This document shows, piece after piece, positions 62,837-64,000 of a stretch of 64,000 nucleotides of DNA. Numbering within the stretch: position 1 is the stretch's first letter; the number at the start of each line of letters is the position of its first letter. The notes beneath the pieces are model-generated. The model worked only from the letters and a program-made list of their open reading frames with translations. It was not told where the DNA came from and ran no database searches. The position numbers were made by a program, and so were the translations under genes. Source of the DNA: an uncultured bacterium (GTDB taxonomy: Bacteria; Bacillota; Clostridia; Lachnospirales; Lachnospiraceae); the NCBI GenBank assembly GCA_947175015.1, contig CAMWLE010000003.1, positions 1 to 64,000 of the forward strand. The letters run 5' to 3'.

Positions 62837-63628
62837 ATGGATTATTTACAGACAAAAGGTCGGATATTTGATATACAGCGCTATTCTATCCATGACGGAA
62901 CGGGAATCCGCACAATCTGTTTTCTGAAAGGATGCGTGCTGCGGTGTAAGTGGTGCTGCAACCCGGAATCTCAGGAATATGGGATACAGGAAATGATGGT
63001 GCAAGGAAAGGTAAAAATCATTGGGCAGGATGTGACAGTGGCGGATGTCATGGAGACCGTGGAGAAAGACAGGCCGTATTACTTACGTTCCGGCGGAGGG
63101 TTGACACTTTCCGGTGGAGAGAGTCTCTGCCAGCCGGAGTTTGCCAGGGATTTGCTTCATGCGGCGAAAGCGGTGGGAATTAATACAGCCATGGAAAGCA
63201 TGGCTTGCGCTAAGTGGAATGTGATTGAAGAAATATTGCCGTATCTTGACCATTATCTTATGGATATTAAACATATGGACAGTGATAAACATAAGAGATT
63301 TACAGGGAAGGGGAATGAGCTGATGCTGGAAAACGCGGGGAAAATTGCGGCTTCCGGGCAGACGCGTCTCAGTATTCGTGTACCTGTGATTCCCACTTTT
63401 AATGATACCGCAGCAGAAATCAGGGAAATTGCGCAGTTTGCGGAAAGGCTTCCCGGTGTGGAAGAGATTTATCTGCTTCCTTATCACAGACTGGGGCAGG
63501 ATAAGTATGAGGGATTGGGCAGAACTTACGAATTGCCGGATATCCTGCCGCCTGCTCCGGAACATATGCAGATGTTGAAGAAGACGGTGGAGACAAGCAC
63601 AGGTTTAAGATGTCAGATCGGAGGATAA
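62837..63628 (+). CDS. Glycyl-radical enzyme activating protein, single-cluster form
   Basis: This 263-residue radical SAM enzyme installs the glycyl radical on the dehydratase upstream. The cluster motif is CVLRCKWCCN (CxxxCxxC), followed by the SAM-binding LTLSGGES and later IRVPVIPTFN. The ferredoxin-like insert with two extra 4Fe-4S clusters, usual in activases of diol dehydratases, is absent: after the first cluster the chain goes straight to the beta-barrel. In that it resembles the pyruvate formate-lyase activase. RBS AGGGAT is weak. Confidence 0.9.
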   Translation: MDYLQTKGRIFDIQRYSIHDGTGIRTICFLKGCVLRCKWCCNPESQEYGIQEMMVQGKVKIIGQDVTVADVMETVEKDRPYYLRSGGGLTLSGGESLCQPEFARDLLHAAKAVGINTAMESMACAKWNVIEEILPYLDHYLMDIKHMDSDKHKRFTGKGNELMLENAGKIAASGQTRLSIRVPVIPTFNDTAAEIREIAQFAERLPGVEEIYLLPYHRLGQDKYEGLGRTYELPDILPPAPEHMQMLKKTVETSTGLRCQIGG

Positions 63629-63671
63629 GTAATTGTTTTGATCGACACGTACTTGGTAGGGAGGAGTTTTT

Positions 63672-64000
63672 ATGTTGTTTGGTAAGAATGCACACACAGA
63701 AAAGGCGGCTTCAGGTCATCTGCACAGGATTTCCATTTTTGACACAGATTACCCAATAGATAAGTCAAACTGGTTTCAGGTATATTCTGCCTGCCTGGGT
63801 AAGGTAATGGTAATTCAGAATGCCTGTGCGGAGCAGGTGGTAAAAAACAGGAATTGGTATGTTGATTTTGGTGCGGGTACATTGTCTTTTGGAAACGACA
63901 GTTATCCGGTACAATTCCTTGGCAGCGAATCTTCTTACAGCAATACATGGATGTGGGGTTGGAATAATATCAACGGATTTGACGAGAAACTTATCAGGCT
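63672..64000 (+). CDS. DUF6882-like protein, cut by the window edge
   Basis: An ATG with GGGAGGAG upstream opens a frame that runs past the right end (109 codons visible). The product has NWYVDFGAGTLSFG and a later LGSESSYSNTWMWGWNN, which match the DUF6882 family. There is no signal peptide. Function is unknown. Confidence 0.6.
   Translation, partial: MLFGKNAHTEKAASGHLHRISIFDTDYPIDKSNWFQVYSACLGKVMVIQNACAEQVVKNRNWYVDFGAGTLSFGNDSYPVQFLGSESSYSNTWMWGWNNINGFDEKLIR

Overview
The window looks like a chromosome segment from a gut-type Clostridia species, most likely family Lachnospiraceae. This rests on gene content: ABC sugar importers with DUF5696 and YIP1 partners, a GGC-specific T-box before a single-chain glycyl-tRNA synthetase, BspA-type leucine-rich repeats, a glycyl-radical diol dehydratase and a B12-free rhamnose route. 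Ribosome binding sites are mostly strong AGGAGG types. Coding is nearly all on the plus strand, and no complete insertion sequence, CRISPR array or prophage was seen.

Region 1 (46-13390) is a glycan-import operon. It holds two importers: binding protein plus two permeases at the left, then two permeases plus a lipoprotein binding protein at the right. Between them sit an NHL/TPR/YIP1 membrane protein and a DUF5696 protein. No transport ATPase is present. A strong terminator closes it. A clear promoter then starts a unit headed by a cytoplasmic family 11 rhamnogalacturonan lyase.

Region 2 (16076-34545) is an exopolysaccharide locus built on a Pel-like core: PelD (here fused to a degenerate epimerase domain, with a cyclic-di-GMP-type RxxD site), PelE, PelF (with a long Asn/Ala repeat tail) and PelG. 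Around the core are a PqqD-like protein, a large membrane protein, DUF2304, GT4 and GT2 glycosyltransferases, a DUF4874/DUF4832 protein, a Stealth-type sugar-phosphate transferase and a flippase fused to an NTP_transf_5 nucleotidyltransferase. No PelA is recognisable. This is the most unusual system in the window.

Region 3 (34660-42792) holds a microbial PARG-like protein, a divergent GH51 arabinofuranosidase, and a rhamnose catabolic set: a PocR-sensor mini-chemoreceptor, rhaB, rhaA and rhaD. With the lyase and importers upstream, this fits use of pectin side chains (rhamnogalacturonan I and arabinan). Rhamnose breakdown yields lactaldehyde, usually reduced to 1,2-propanediol. A B12-independent diol dehydratase with its activase lies at 60160-63628.

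Region 4 (42616-53897) is mixed: a PHP phosphoesterase, a tRNA-Val gene, three gene remnants, a dihydrouridine synthase, a 1460-residue leucine-rich repeat protein without signal peptide, an aldo/keto reductase, and a two-component system whose kinase and regulator flank nfeD and floA.

Region 5 (54030-64000) holds a nearly identical tandem pair of AAA-ATPase/nuclease-like genes, the T-box and glycyl-tRNA synthetase, an aromatic acid exporter-like membrane protein, the glycyl-radical enzyme pair, and a DUF6882 gene cut by the right edge.
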